Source of the DNA: a virus | Virus record (IMG/VR): IMGVR_UViG_3300042863_002243 | Span: 1 to 64,000 of that record | Strand: one strand, 5' to 3' | DNA length: 64,000 bases | Shown here: one piece after another, positions 16,871-25,086 of the stretch | Position numbering within the stretch: position 1 is the stretch's first letter | Layout: each line of letters begins with the position of its first letter | Notes under the pieces: model-generated | Told to the model about the DNA's origin: nothing | Databases searched by the model: none | The model's input: only the letters and a program-made list of their open reading frames with translations | Position numbers and translations under genes: made by a program

Positions 16871-17597
16871 TCACTTAGGAAAATATGGTAAATTGGGCAA
16901 TCAGCTTTTTCAAATTGCTGTTGTTTATTCACATTGTATTAGAAACGGTAAAGAATTTATTTTTCCTGAGTGGAAATATAATTCCTATTTAAAAACTCCA
17001 ATTAGAACAGGATCAATACCACCAGGACTAATTTTACACAGAGAAAAAGATCCTTTTTCTTTCACCCCTATTCCTAATATAGATAACATTGATCTCATTG
17101 GATATTTTCAGAACGAGAATTATTTTAATGGACAGGAGGACACAATAAGAGATCTTTTAGAACCAGCAGATTTTGTAAAATCTAAAATAGAAGAAATAAA
17201 TTTAGAAGGTATAACTGCTATACATGTAAGAAGAGGAGATTATCTAAACTTCCCTTTACACCATCCTATACCTCCTATGGATTATTATAATAGAGCAATA
17301 GAAAATTTAAAAGATAGGACTAGTAACTTTATGATTTTTTCTGATGATATCGAATGGTGTAAAGAAAACTTCTCTTCTGATTTTTTATTCTCTGAAGAGA
17401 AAGACGAGTTCATAGACCTTTATAAAATGTCTAGATGCGCTAATTTTATAATTGCAAATTCTAGTTTTTCATGGTGGGCTTCATTCTTAAATAAATCAGA
17501 TGATAAAATAATATATGCTCCGGAAAATTGGGTAGGACGAGGATACTTAGGTACTAGCTGGAGACAAGTTTACAGAAAAGAAATGAAAATAATATAA
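16857..17597 (+). CDS. GT11 family alpha-1,2-fucosyltransferase-like enzyme
   Basis: A 246-residue GT-B enzyme of family GT11. The start has GKYGKLGNQLFQIAV, the family N-terminal motif (GxLGNQLFQ), and ITAIHVRRGDYL holds the HxRRGDY motif that binds GDP-fucose. FIIANSSFSWWASFL is the third family motif, and APENW closes the catalytic region. It is shorter than the usual 280-300 residues. GT11 members transfer L-fucose, and some transfer L-colitose, to position 2 of galactose. The overlap of 14 bases with the fcl-like gene suggests coupled synthesis and use of the GDP-sugar. Confidence 0.88.
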   Translation: MIAFSHLGKYGKLGNQLFQIAVVYSHCIRNGKEFIFPEWKYNSYLKTPIRTGSIPPGLILHREKDPFSFTPIPNIDNIDLIGYFQNENYFNGQEDTIRDLLEPADFVKSKIEEINLEGITAIHVRRGDYLNFPLHHPIPPMDYYNRAIENLKDRTSNFMIFSDDIEWCKENFSSDFLFSEEKDEFIDLYKMSRCANFIIANSSFSWWASFLNKSDDKIIYAPENWVGRGYLGTSWRQVYRKEMKII

Positions 17598-17601
17598 TAT
17601 A

Positions 17602-18465
17602 GTGGAAAAAGAAACGATAGGTATTATAGGACAAGGATTTGTCGGATCTGCTGTTAGAGAAGGAATGGAAAAATATTTTGATGTTATATGCTTTGATAAG
17701 GATCCTAATAAATTTAGCAATTCCGTATCTGTATTTAATGTTATAGAGAATAGTGTATTATGCTTTTTGTGTGTACCAACTCCTATGAAAAAATCAGGAG
17801 AATGTGATTTAAGTATAGTTAAGAAAGCACTTAATGAAATTTATGAGTGTACTACATCTTTAAATAAAAACCAATATATAGTAGTGATAAAATCCACTAT
17901 ACCTCCAGGAACTACTAGTAAATTAAATTTAGAATTTCCAAATATTTCTATTGTTTTTAATCCTGAATTTTTAACTGAAGCTAATTCTGTTAATGATTAC
18001 TTAGAACAAAACCGAATAATTATAGGAGGAGATAGACCAGCATCATCAAAAGTTAAGATGATTTTTACTAAGGCATTTCCTCGTGTACCTATAATTAAAA
18101 CTAGCTCTACTATTGCAGAGACTATTAAGTATGTAACTAATACATTTTTAGCAATGAAGGTTTCTTATGCTAATGAAGTTTATCAGATATGTCAGGAATT
18201 AAATATAGATTATGATAAAGTTATAGAATACTCAAGATATGATGATAGACTGGGAAATTCACATTGGTCGGTGCCTGGTCCTGATGGAGATTTTGGCTTT
18301 GGAGGACATTGCTTCCCTAAAGACTTAGCTGCTTTTGAATTTATTGCAAAAGAAATGTGTATAGATACAATAATGTTAACTGCTGCATTAGATAAAAATA
18401 AAAAAGTAAGAAAAAACCTAGATTGGGTTAAACAAGTAGGAAGAGCAGTATCGTTAGAAGAATAA
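17602..18465 (+). CDS. UDP-glucose/GDP-mannose dehydrogenase family, short form
   Basis: A 287-residue NAD-dependent nucleotide-sugar dehydrogenase starting with GTG. IGIIGQGFVGSAV is the NAD-binding loop, CVPTP and KSTIPPGT are family motifs, FNPEFLTEANSV follows, and FGGHCFPKDL contains the catalytic Cys (about residue 237). Standard UDP-glucose dehydrogenases are about 390-440 residues with a C-terminal sugar-nucleotide-binding domain; here the protein stops shortly after the central helix, so that domain is missing. It may act on a different or smaller substrate, or need a partner. Not an obvious frameshift, as the next gene begins two bases later in another family. Confidence 0.8.
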   Translation: MEKETIGIIGQGFVGSAVREGMEKYFDVICFDKDPNKFSNSVSVFNVIENSVLCFLCVPTPMKKSGECDLSIVKKALNEIYECTTSLNKNQYIVVIKSTIPPGTTSKLNLEFPNISIVFNPEFLTEANSVNDYLEQNRIIIGGDRPASSKVKMIFTKAFPRVPIIKTSSTIAETIKYVTNTFLAMKVSYANEVYQICQELNIDYDKVIEYSRYDDRLGNSHWSVPGPDGDFGFGGHCFPKDLAAFEFIAKEMCIDTIMLTAALDKNKKVRKNLDWVKQVGRAVSLEE

Positions 18466-18466
18466 T

Positions 18467-19084
18467 ATGAAAATACCAGGAATAGATAATATTTATTGCA
18501 TAAATCTAGAAAGAAGACCTGATAGAAGGAATGAAGCTATAGAAGAATTTAAAAGATTCAATCTAGACTTCGAATTTTTTAATGGCGTTGACGGTCATGA
18601 ATTAAATGTACCTGCTAAAATAAAACCAGGACACGTAGGATGTGTTATGTCACATCTTAACCTTTATAGATATCTTAAAGAACAAGAAGGTGAAATATTT
18701 ATGATAACGGAGGATGATGTTGTCTTTAATGAAAATTTCATATATAGCTATTTAGATGTAGTAAGACACGTTCCTTCTGATTGGCATCTTTTATATTTAG
18801 GTGGTAACCATAACGGAATGCCATTAAACATAATAGCACCAAATATTCATAGGTTACAAAAAACTTTTACAACTCATTGTTATTTGGTTAAAAAGACACA
18901 TCTAGATGTTCTTATTAATGAATTTGATACAGTTAACATCTTTAATAGTGAGGTTGATGTTCATTTATCTCGAATACAATTAAAAGTACCTTGTTACGGA
19001 TTTACTCCATCTCTAGCATGGCAAAGAGACGGATTTTCTGATATAGAAATGAAAAACGTTGAATATAATTTTTTAAAGAAATAA
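18467..19084 (+). CDS. GT25 family glycosyltransferase
   Basis: A 205-residue protein matching the LPS galactosyltransferase family 25: IYCINLERRPDRR is the diagnostic N-terminal strand and Arg pair, HVGCVMSHLNLYRYL is the second family motif, and FMITEDDVVF holds the EDD metal site. The later segment HCYLVKKTHLDVLI is the usual helix after the acceptor loop. GT25 enzymes typically transfer galactose or glucose from UDP-sugars to LPS core or, in relatives, to collagen hydroxylysine. It is soluble and would act in the cytoplasm. Two bases separate it from each neighbour. Confidence 0.82.
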   Translation: MKIPGIDNIYCINLERRPDRRNEAIEEFKRFNLDFEFFNGVDGHELNVPAKIKPGHVGCVMSHLNLYRYLKEQEGEIFMITEDDVVFNENFIYSYLDVVRHVPSDWHLLYLGGNHNGMPLNIIAPNIHRLQKTFTTHCYLVKKTHLDVLINEFDTVNIFNSEVDVHLSRIQLKVPCYGFTPSLAWQRDGFSDIEMKNVEYNFLKK

Positions 19085-19085
19085 A

Positions 19086-20024
19086 ATGGAAAATACATTT
19101 ATCTTTACTGAAGCTTTTAATTGTGGAAAGATCCTAGCGGTTTGTTTAGAATCTTTTCATAGACACCACGATTTAAAACTGAACATAATAGGTACATCTA
19201 GAGATTTTAAAGAAGCAGGCGATATTATAAATCATCCTAATAATGTACTAATTAATTGGGATTCACATAGCTCTGCAAAGGAGAAATGGTCAATTGGACA
19301 TCAAGGAACTGCACTTGCTTTTGCAACTGCTATGAAAGGAAATATACATTCTGATAAATTTGTAATACATCTCGACTCCGATTGTTATTTTAATGGCGAA
19401 TGTATTTCTGATATAGTTTCTATGCTAAATAATGGATATGATATAATAGGATCTCCTAGGCCTTATAAGAATAATCTAAGTGGTATAAAAGGATTAGAAA
19501 GAACACCAGACTGTGTGTCTACTTATTTAATGGGTGTAAATACTCATAAGATACCTAATTATGATTTTGAAATATTTACCCGAATGTGTGGGGGATGGGC
19601 TTCTCCTACAGGACATAGATCTTTAGATTTCTTTGATCCTGTTACCCATGCAATAATAACAAACGGAGGAAGAATAGGATTTCTAGACACATACAAATAT
19701 GGTGGTATAGATTTAGATGGATCTAAGAATAATGGATTTGAATCGAATCTTAATTTTGACTGTGGATCACATATTGCTCATTTTGGGGGGGTAGGATCAG
19801 GTAAAGCAGTTGCTGATAATTTATCTGAGCCACCAAAAGGATATGCTGATTGGGCTTATTACAGATGGAATTTTTTCTCGCATATATTCTTTAACACTGA
19901 AGCTTTAGAAAGCCCAGTAGCAGTATATTCATCACCCTCAGATCATCAAGGTAAAAGATGGTGTAACGGTGCAGCAGATTCTTCTATAATAAATAACGCA
20001 AAAAAAGAACTTAATTTAAACTAA
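19086..20024 (+). CDS. Putative GT-A glycosyltransferase
   Basis: A 312-residue protein. A first strand (NTFIFTEAFNCGKILAVCL) leads to a nucleotide-binding-like fold, and FVIHLDSDCYF (around residue 97) carries the DSD motif expected of a metal-dependent GT-A enzyme. GSPRPYKNN and the CGGWASPTGHRSLDFFD stretch look like acceptor-site loops. A C-terminal HIAHFGGVGSGK motif contains His residues often seen as a third metal ligand. No specific CAZy family can be named with confidence. It sits in the unbroken operon between GT25-like and GT10-like genes. Confidence 0.6.
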   Translation: MENTFIFTEAFNCGKILAVCLESFHRHHDLKLNIIGTSRDFKEAGDIINHPNNVLINWDSHSSAKEKWSIGHQGTALAFATAMKGNIHSDKFVIHLDSDCYFNGECISDIVSMLNNGYDIIGSPRPYKNNLSGIKGLERTPDCVSTYLMGVNTHKIPNYDFEIFTRMCGGWASPTGHRSLDFFDPVTHAIITNGGRIGFLDTYKYGGIDLDGSKNNGFESNLNFDCGSHIAHFGGVGSGKAVADNLSEPPKGYADWAYYRWNFFSHIFFNTEALESPVAVYSSPSDHQGKRWCNGAADSSIINNAKKELNLN

Positions 20025-20025
20025 A

Positions 20026-20829
20026 ATGATAAAGCCAATAGTACAAGAAATATTATTAAAAGGATGGAGTGTGGATCCTTTTACTTATTTTGGAAGCTAC
20101 CATAAAAGAGTAGCTATAGAAATAGATCCTTCCCGTGATCCACATTGGATAAATGATGAGTCTTTATTTAAAGTAGCAGTTCAAGTTGAGCCTCCGTCTG
20201 TAACTAATAAAGCAGTAGAACAGTATCTTGATGTGGAGGGAAATAAATTCGATCTTATTCTTACATATTATTCTTCTATTCTTAAATCGAATAAGAAAGC
20301 TAAACTTTTTTATTTTGGCGACTCTTGGATAAAGGAGAAAAGCGAATCTATAGATAAAACAAGAAACGTTTCCTTTGTAACATCTAACAAGAATTTTACT
20401 CCTGGACATGCTGTAAGAATGGAGGTAGTTGATTCTCTTCACTTAGGATTAGCTAGATTTGATTTGTATGGTAGGGGATTTAATCCTATAGAAAAAAAAG
20501 AGGAAGGACTTAATGATTATAAATTCTCTATAGTAATTGAGAATGAGTTTATGGAAAATTGGTTTACTGAAAAAATAGTCGATTGCTTTAGAACTAAAAC
20601 AATACCGATCTATAAAGGATGTCCTAATATTAAAGATTTCTATAATGAGAAAGGAATAATAAAATTTGATACTACGGAAGAACTTTACTCAATATTAAAT
20701 GATGTAAATTTTAATAGTACTTCAATTTATGATTCAATGAAAGAATCTATGGATGATAATTATAATAGATCATGGGCAGATCCTGCATTTAACGAAAGAG
20801 TAGAGATAGAAATAAAAAAATATCTATGA
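20026..20829 (+). CDS. GT10-like fucosyltransferase
   Basis: A 267-residue GT-B protein. The C-terminal half has YKFSIVIENEFMENWFTEKI and the following KTIPIYKGCPNI, the hallmark of family GT10 (alpha-1,3/1,4-fucosyltransferases), whose consensus is F-x-x-x-x-E-N-S...TEK...P-x-x-x-G. The N-terminal acceptor half is short and divergent, with VAVQVEPPSV matching the usual E-P-P/S element. GDP-fucose or GDP-colitose made by gmd and fcl-like products in this island would be the natural donor. It overlaps the next gene by four bases (ATGA). Confidence 0.75.
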   Translation: MIKPIVQEILLKGWSVDPFTYFGSYHKRVAIEIDPSRDPHWINDESLFKVAVQVEPPSVTNKAVEQYLDVEGNKFDLILTYYSSILKSNKKAKLFYFGDSWIKEKSESIDKTRNVSFVTSNKNFTPGHAVRMEVVDSLHLGLARFDLYGRGFNPIEKKEEGLNDYKFSIVIENEFMENWFTEKIVDCFRTKTIPIYKGCPNIKDFYNEKGIIKFDTTEELYSILNDVNFNSTSIYDSMKESMDDNYNRSWADPAFNERVEIEIKKYL

Positions 20830-21542
20830 ATATAGATTTTTTAAATAGAACAATATTAGTAACAGGTGGTACTAAAGGAATAGGATACCACGTAGCTAAA
20901 AATTTAAATTCTTGTGGAGCCAATGTTATTGTAACGGGTACAAAGGATACTAATATAGACTATGGTAAATTCTTAAAAGCTGATTTTTCAACTAGGGAGG
21001 GAATATACAAATTTATTGAAATTATAGAAGAAATACCTATAATAGATGGATGTTTTAATTGCGCGGGTATAAATAAAATATCATGCTTGGAAGATATAGA
21101 CATAGAAGACTTTGATTCGATTATGAATGTAAACCTATATGCTCCGTTTCTTATATCTAAACATCTAATCCCAAAAATGAAAAAGAATAATTATGGTAGG
21201 ATTGTAAACGTTTCTTCTATATGGGGATCGATAACAAAAAAAGGAAGGACCTCCTATTCTGTTTCAAAAAATGGAATAATAGGTCTTACTAGAAGTTTAG
21301 CTGTAGAGGGAGCCAATAATAACGTGATAGTAAACTCGATATCTCCTGGATTTACTGAAACTGAATTAACTAGAAAATCTTTATCTGATTCAGATATCTT
21401 AGATCTTGAAAAAACAATACCAATGGGTAGAATGGCAACACCTAATGAGATATCTAATGTTTCGTTATTTCTTCTATCAGAATGTAATTCGTATATGACT
21501 GGGCAAAATATTATAGTAGATGGAGGATTCTCAATTGTATAA
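20826..21542 (+). CDS. Short-chain dehydrogenase/reductase
   Basis: A 238-residue classical SDR. LVTGGTKGIGYHVA is the cofactor loop (TGxxxGxG), NCAGIN the NAG-type motif, NVSSIWG supplies the catalytic Ser, and YSVSK the Tyr-x3-Lys. The ending GQNIIVDGGFS is typical of FabG-like members. In sugar clusters such enzymes reduce or oxidise a hexose or cyclitol keto group. The gene overlaps the AroB-like cyclase by 23 bases, so it may act on the cyclase product. Flagellin-modification islands contain SDRs of similar type, but orthology cannot be claimed. Confidence 0.85.
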   Translation: MNIDFLNRTILVTGGTKGIGYHVAKNLNSCGANVIVTGTKDTNIDYGKFLKADFSTREGIYKFIEIIEEIPIIDGCFNCAGINKISCLEDIDIEDFDSIMNVNLYAPFLISKHLIPKMKKNNYGRIVNVSSIWGSITKKGRTSYSVSKNGIIGLTRSLAVEGANNNVIVNSISPGFTETELTRKSLSDSDILDLEKTIPMGRMATPNEISNVSLFLLSECNSYMTGQNIIVDGGFSIV

Positions 21543-22581
21543 AATAGATATAAAGTCATCAATAAGAGACTATAGTGTTTTCTTTATAGATTCAATAGAA
21601 GATCATATAAAAAATATAATAAAACCTAATGATATAATCATATGTGACAATAAGATTAACATATCTATTAACAAAAATCTTAAAATAATTAAAGTTAAGG
21701 CATCAGAAAAATCTAAAAGTTTTGATGGTGTTAATTCTATGATAACTAAAATATTAGATATAGGTTTAACTAAAAATGATAGAATAATATGTATAGGTGG
21801 TGGAACCATACAGGACCTTGGATCTTTTATAGCTTCAATTTTATTTAGGGGGATAGATTGGATATTCTATCCTACTACGCTTCTTTCCCAGGGAGATAGC
21901 TGTATAGGAAGTAAAACTTCTATAAATTTTGGGGATTATAAAAATCAGCTAGGTAATTTCTATCCCCCTGCTTCTGTTTTTGTAGATATAAATATTCTTA
22001 AATCATTGGATGATTCAGAAATACGCTCCGGTATAGGTGAAATGTCTCATTACTTTTTTATTAAAGGTGGGAACGATCTAGATTTTTTTGTTAAAAATTA
22101 CAAAAAATGCTTTGAAATAAATACATCTATAAGAGATATAATATACAAAAGCCTACTGATAAAGAAAGAATACATAGAAATAGATGAGTTTGATAAAGGT
22201 CCTAGGGTTATTTTTAATTATGGACACACATTTGGACATTCAATAGAATCTATTAAAAAGTATTCAATCCCACATGGTATTGCAGTATCTATAGGCATGG
22301 ATATGGCTAATTATATTTCTTTTTGTAAGGGATATATAAAAGAGAACGATTTTTTATTTTACAGAAAGATATTAAAATCTATCTGGAGCGGGTTTGATTT
22401 ATTAGATCTAGATGTAGATTTAATGATTACCTTTTTAAAAAAAGATAAAAAAAATGAATATAATAAAATAGGTTTAATACTAACAAAAGGTCCCGGAAAT
22501 ATGTTCAAAGAACTTATTGATCCACACCCTGAACTATTTAACTATATCAATGATTATAAATTAAAATACATAAATAAATAA
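21520..22581 (+). CDS. Sugar-phosphate cyclase, 3-dehydroquinate synthase (AroB) superfamily
   Basis: A 353-residue NAD/metal-dependent cyclase. The NAD-binding motif is GGGTIQDLGSF (about residues 92-102), PTTLLSQGDSCIGSKTSIN is the substrate-binding stretch, GEMSHYFFIKG supplies a metal-ligand Glu region, and NYGHTFGHSIE supplies the metal-ligand His pair. Family members cyclise DAHP to dehydroquinate, or sedoheptulose-7-phosphate to valiolone-type cyclitols, or glucose-6-phosphate to deoxy-inosose. Substitutions relative to true AroB (IQDLGS rather than VGDLAG) argue against a shikimate role. It is flanked by an SDR and a sedoheptulose-phosphate-isomerase-like gene, which favours a C7 or related cyclitol. 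Start uncertain: ATG 21520 overlaps the SDR; TTG 21535 is an alternative. Confidence 0.82.
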   Translation: MEDSQLYKIDIKSSIRDYSVFFIDSIEDHIKNIIKPNDIIICDNKINISINKNLKIIKVKASEKSKSFDGVNSMITKILDIGLTKNDRIICIGGGTIQDLGSFIASILFRGIDWIFYPTTLLSQGDSCIGSKTSINFGDYKNQLGNFYPPASVFVDINILKSLDDSEIRSGIGEMSHYFFIKGGNDLDFFVKNYKKCFEINTSIRDIIYKSLLIKKEYIEIDEFDKGPRVIFNYGHTFGHSIESIKKYSIPHGIAVSIGMDMANYISFCKGYIKENDFLFYRKILKSIWSGFDLLDLDVDLMITFLKKDKKNEYNKIGLILTKGPGNMFKELIDPHPELFNYINDYKLKYINK

Positions 22582-22588
22582 AAAAGTT

Positions 22589-23197
22589 ATGATACTAAAT
22601 CTTGAAAACATAGAAAGTAAATTTAATAATTTACTAGAATCTCCAAAATATAAAGAATTTATTAAGCAGATAAAAGAAGCAAAGAACATATACCTTGTTG
22701 GTAATGGAGGTCTTTGGTCAACAGCAAACCATGCTGCAGATGATTGCAATAGATTACTTACTAAAGCAGGAATTAATAAGATGTTTATTTCTATGGACAG
22801 TCAATGTCTAATTACATCTGTAGCAAATGATTATGGGTACAACAATATATTTGTTAGATGGCTAGAACTTTTGAAAAAAAATAACGCTAAATCATCAGAG
22901 ACTATGGTTATAGGTTTATCCTGTTCTGGTACATCAAAAAATGTCATATCAGCTTTGCATTGGGGTAAAGAGAATGGATATAAGACATGTTTAATTTCTG
23001 GTCAAAAATCTGCAGTTATACCCGAAGATATGTTAGAGGTTTGTTTTGATACGGAATTTTTTCACACAACAGAAGTTTTATCTCTTATATTATTTTACCA
23101 AATAATTATTGAATGTGGAGCTTCTTGTCCAACAATAAAAGAAGAAATTATAAGAAAAGGTTCTTCGCAACCTTTAACTAGACCTACAGACGAATAA
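22589..23197 (+). CDS. SIS-domain phosphoheptose isomerase-like protein (GmhA type)
   Basis: A 202-residue SIS protein. IYLVGNGGLWSTANHAADD matches the GNGGSAxxAxHxA active-site loop of sedoheptulose-7-phosphate isomerase GmhA, and LSCSGTSKNVISAL matches the second sugar-phosphate-binding loop (xSTSGNSxNVxxA). HTTEVLSLILFYQII contains the equivalent of the metal/His region. GmhA gives D-glycero-D-manno-heptose-7-phosphate, precursor of nucleotide-heptoses. No heptose kinase or adenylyltransferase is evident, so the substrate may differ. It follows the cyclase by 7 bases; both may use sedoheptulose-7-phosphate. Confidence 0.8.
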   Translation: MILNLENIESKFNNLLESPKYKEFIKQIKEAKNIYLVGNGGLWSTANHAADDCNRLLTKAGINKMFISMDSQCLITSVANDYGYNNIFVRWLELLKKNNAKSSETMVIGLSCSGTSKNVISALHWGKENGYKTCLISGQKSAVIPEDMLEVCFDTEFFHTTEVLSLILFYQIIIECGASCPTIKEEIIRKGSSQPLTRPTDE

Positions 23198-24030
23198 TGC
23201 CATCCAAACAATTTTCTGATATAATAGATAAAGAGAAAGGTAAAATTGGGCTAGTAATGGGATTAGGTCCTAGCTTAGTACAATCTTCACATTTTATAAA
23301 AGAGAAAGAGAAAGACAAGGATAATTTTTCTATTGTTTCTTGTAACAATATTGATGTTATGTCCGATTTTAAAGTAGATTATTGGATACTTGCACAACCT
23401 GCAGATTACTGTAATCCTTTACATATTCCTTTAGCAAAAGATAGGTATAATAAAATGGGTGCAACTTTCTTGTATACAGATTGTTTAGATCTTACACCAA
23501 GAGAGGAAGTTGAAGAGATGTTAAAAGATATAGATTATATTGGATACGATCAAAGACATATTAATTCAGAAAGATGTGGATGGTTAGATGTACACGGCAG
23601 ACCTCCCTCCTGTTGTAATGGTATTATAGAGGGAAGACTTTGTATACAGGAGGAATTCCAAAAATACACAGGATCTGAAAATAAATACGGTTCAGGAGAT
23701 ACTGTTGGTGTGCATATGGTTTCTTTAAGTGTTATGTTAGGATTAAATCCTATTTACATATCTGGTATAGATCTGGATTATACCAACGGATATTTTAACA
23801 ACGATTTTGAAGGCGAAGAGGGTATTAAAAATCTAGGAATGAGATTAGTTGATCGAATAACCATGGGAATGAATAGTATAAATAAATCTCCTGACATAGT
23901 AGATAGGATAATAAGTGATTTATCAATAATTAATGAATCCGCTAAAAAAATAGGTGTTAATATATACAATACATCTAAAGAATCTCGACTTAATGAGGTC
24001 TTTGATTATTTTGATATAAGTAAACTTTAA
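23197..24030 (+). CDS. DUF115 / MptE-like protein (motility-accessory-factor-type domain)
   Basis: A 277-residue Rossmann-like protein. GKIGLVMGLGPSLVQS is the Gly-Pro-Ser loop characteristic of the 6-hydroxymethylpterin-pyrophosphokinase-like DUF115 fold, and IYISGIDLDYTNGYF is the second conserved element (GxDxxxxxGxxY). The same fold forms the core of Maf proteins, which transfer nonulosonic acids to flagellin in Campylobacter and others. Its TAATG junction with the isomerase gene shows coupling. A second DUF115 gene lies one gene downstream. Function as a CMP-sugar-dependent transferase is an inference from the surrounding CMP-sugar genes. Confidence 0.7.
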   Translation: MPSKQFSDIIDKEKGKIGLVMGLGPSLVQSSHFIKEKEKDKDNFSIVSCNNIDVMSDFKVDYWILAQPADYCNPLHIPLAKDRYNKMGATFLYTDCLDLTPREEVEEMLKDIDYIGYDQRHINSERCGWLDVHGRPPSCCNGIIEGRLCIQEEFQKYTGSENKYGSGDTVGVHMVSLSVMLGLNPIYISGIDLDYTNGYFNNDFEGEEGIKNLGMRLVDRITMGMNSINKSPDIVDRIISDLSIINESAKKIGVNIYNTSKESRLNEVFDYFDISKL

Positions 24031-25086
24031 ATGTATAAGCATCTAATAATTTTTCCACAAAAAAAATGCGAATATAATACATGGTCTAGGCTTAATGCCT
24101 TTATCAGTGAGATAAGAGATATGTACGAAAGAATATCGGTAGTTTTACCAACAAAGGTAGCTACTATAATTTCGGAAGCGGATGATTTTATTTCTTGTAA
24201 TGATAATTTTTTGGATACAATAAGAGAGAATTATCCACAGCTTCATCATTGGGAAGAAAAACTAGATGGGCCTTCTATTTTTCACGAAACTGTCATGGGT
24301 TATATTAAAAATGATCCTGATCTATTAAGAGCAGAGATTATAAGTATTACCCCTTATGAGGTAATATCATTAGAAAATCCTAATAATATTAATTTACTCA
24401 ACCAAATATATCGGGTTAGTCACGGGGGTTATAGGGATGCTTTAAGAAGAGACTGGGAGTTTTTAAAAAAATATATTTCCAGTAAGCCATTATTAAATCC
24501 ATCTCTAGATTCTAAAAAAAAAATGGAGCATAAATTTGAATCACATCTTAAAAAAAATAAAAAAAATTATCTCCTAATATCTAGAAGTACTACTTTAAAA
24601 AGTGTTGCAAATTATAATACGAAAATACAAATACCTGAACTTGAGGATCATATAAGATATTGGACTAATAACGGAATAGGTATTATAAACATCGGGTTCC
24701 CCCCTGCTTCTTATGATAATATGAGTGATAGTTATTTAGAAATTGAAGAGAGCTTATCACACGATGAAGTTTTAGCTATTTCTTCTATCGTTGACGGAAC
24801 AATAATTAGCGGAAGTGCTGGTGGATATCTAGTTCATATTTTAGGCAATGTCGATTTATTTATACTAACAGAAGATTGGGGTATAACCTTATCTAAAAGC
24901 GGTGAAAAATCAGACGAGGAAAAATACAATCTTATATCAGTAAGAAAAAACAGGACTGAAGTCAAGACTATAGCTAATTATGAATGGCTTAGGGATGTTA
25001 ATTTTTCAGGAGATTTTTTATTGTCCCACAATAGTGAAGTTAAGAAAGATTTTAGTATCACTAAAAATATAAACTATATCCTATGA
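24031..25086 (+). CDS. Hypothetical protein, possible GT-B-like transferase
   Basis: A 351-residue protein with alternating alpha/beta character. NYLLISRST at about residue 185 starts a second Rossmann-like domain, GIGIINIGFPP continues it, and IISGSAGGYLVHILGNVDLFIL (about 260-280) looks like the Gly/Ser turn of a GT-B nucleotide-sugar site. No family signature strong enough to name an enzyme. It lies between the two DUF115 genes with its start immediately after one stop and a 4-base overlap with the next start, so it is likely to share their pathway. Confidence 0.5.
   Translation: MYKHLIIFPQKKCEYNTWSRLNAFISEIRDMYERISVVLPTKVATIISEADDFISCNDNFLDTIRENYPQLHHWEEKLDGPSIFHETVMGYIKNDPDLLRAEIISITPYEVISLENPNNINLLNQIYRVSHGGYRDALRRDWEFLKKYISSKPLLNPSLDSKKKMEHKFESHLKKNKKNYLLISRSTTLKSVANYNTKIQIPELEDHIRYWTNNGIGIINIGFPPASYDNMSDSYLEIEESLSHDEVLAISSIVDGTIISGSAGGYLVHILGNVDLFILTEDWGITLSKSGEKSDEEKYNLISVRKNRTEVKTIANYEWLRDVNFSGDFLLSHNSEVKKDFSITKNINYIL

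Noticed and set aside
21520-22581. Host-like shikimate gene aroB
   Set aside because: NAD-loop and substrate-loop residues differ from dehydroquinate synthase and the context is sugar modification, not aromatic synthesis.
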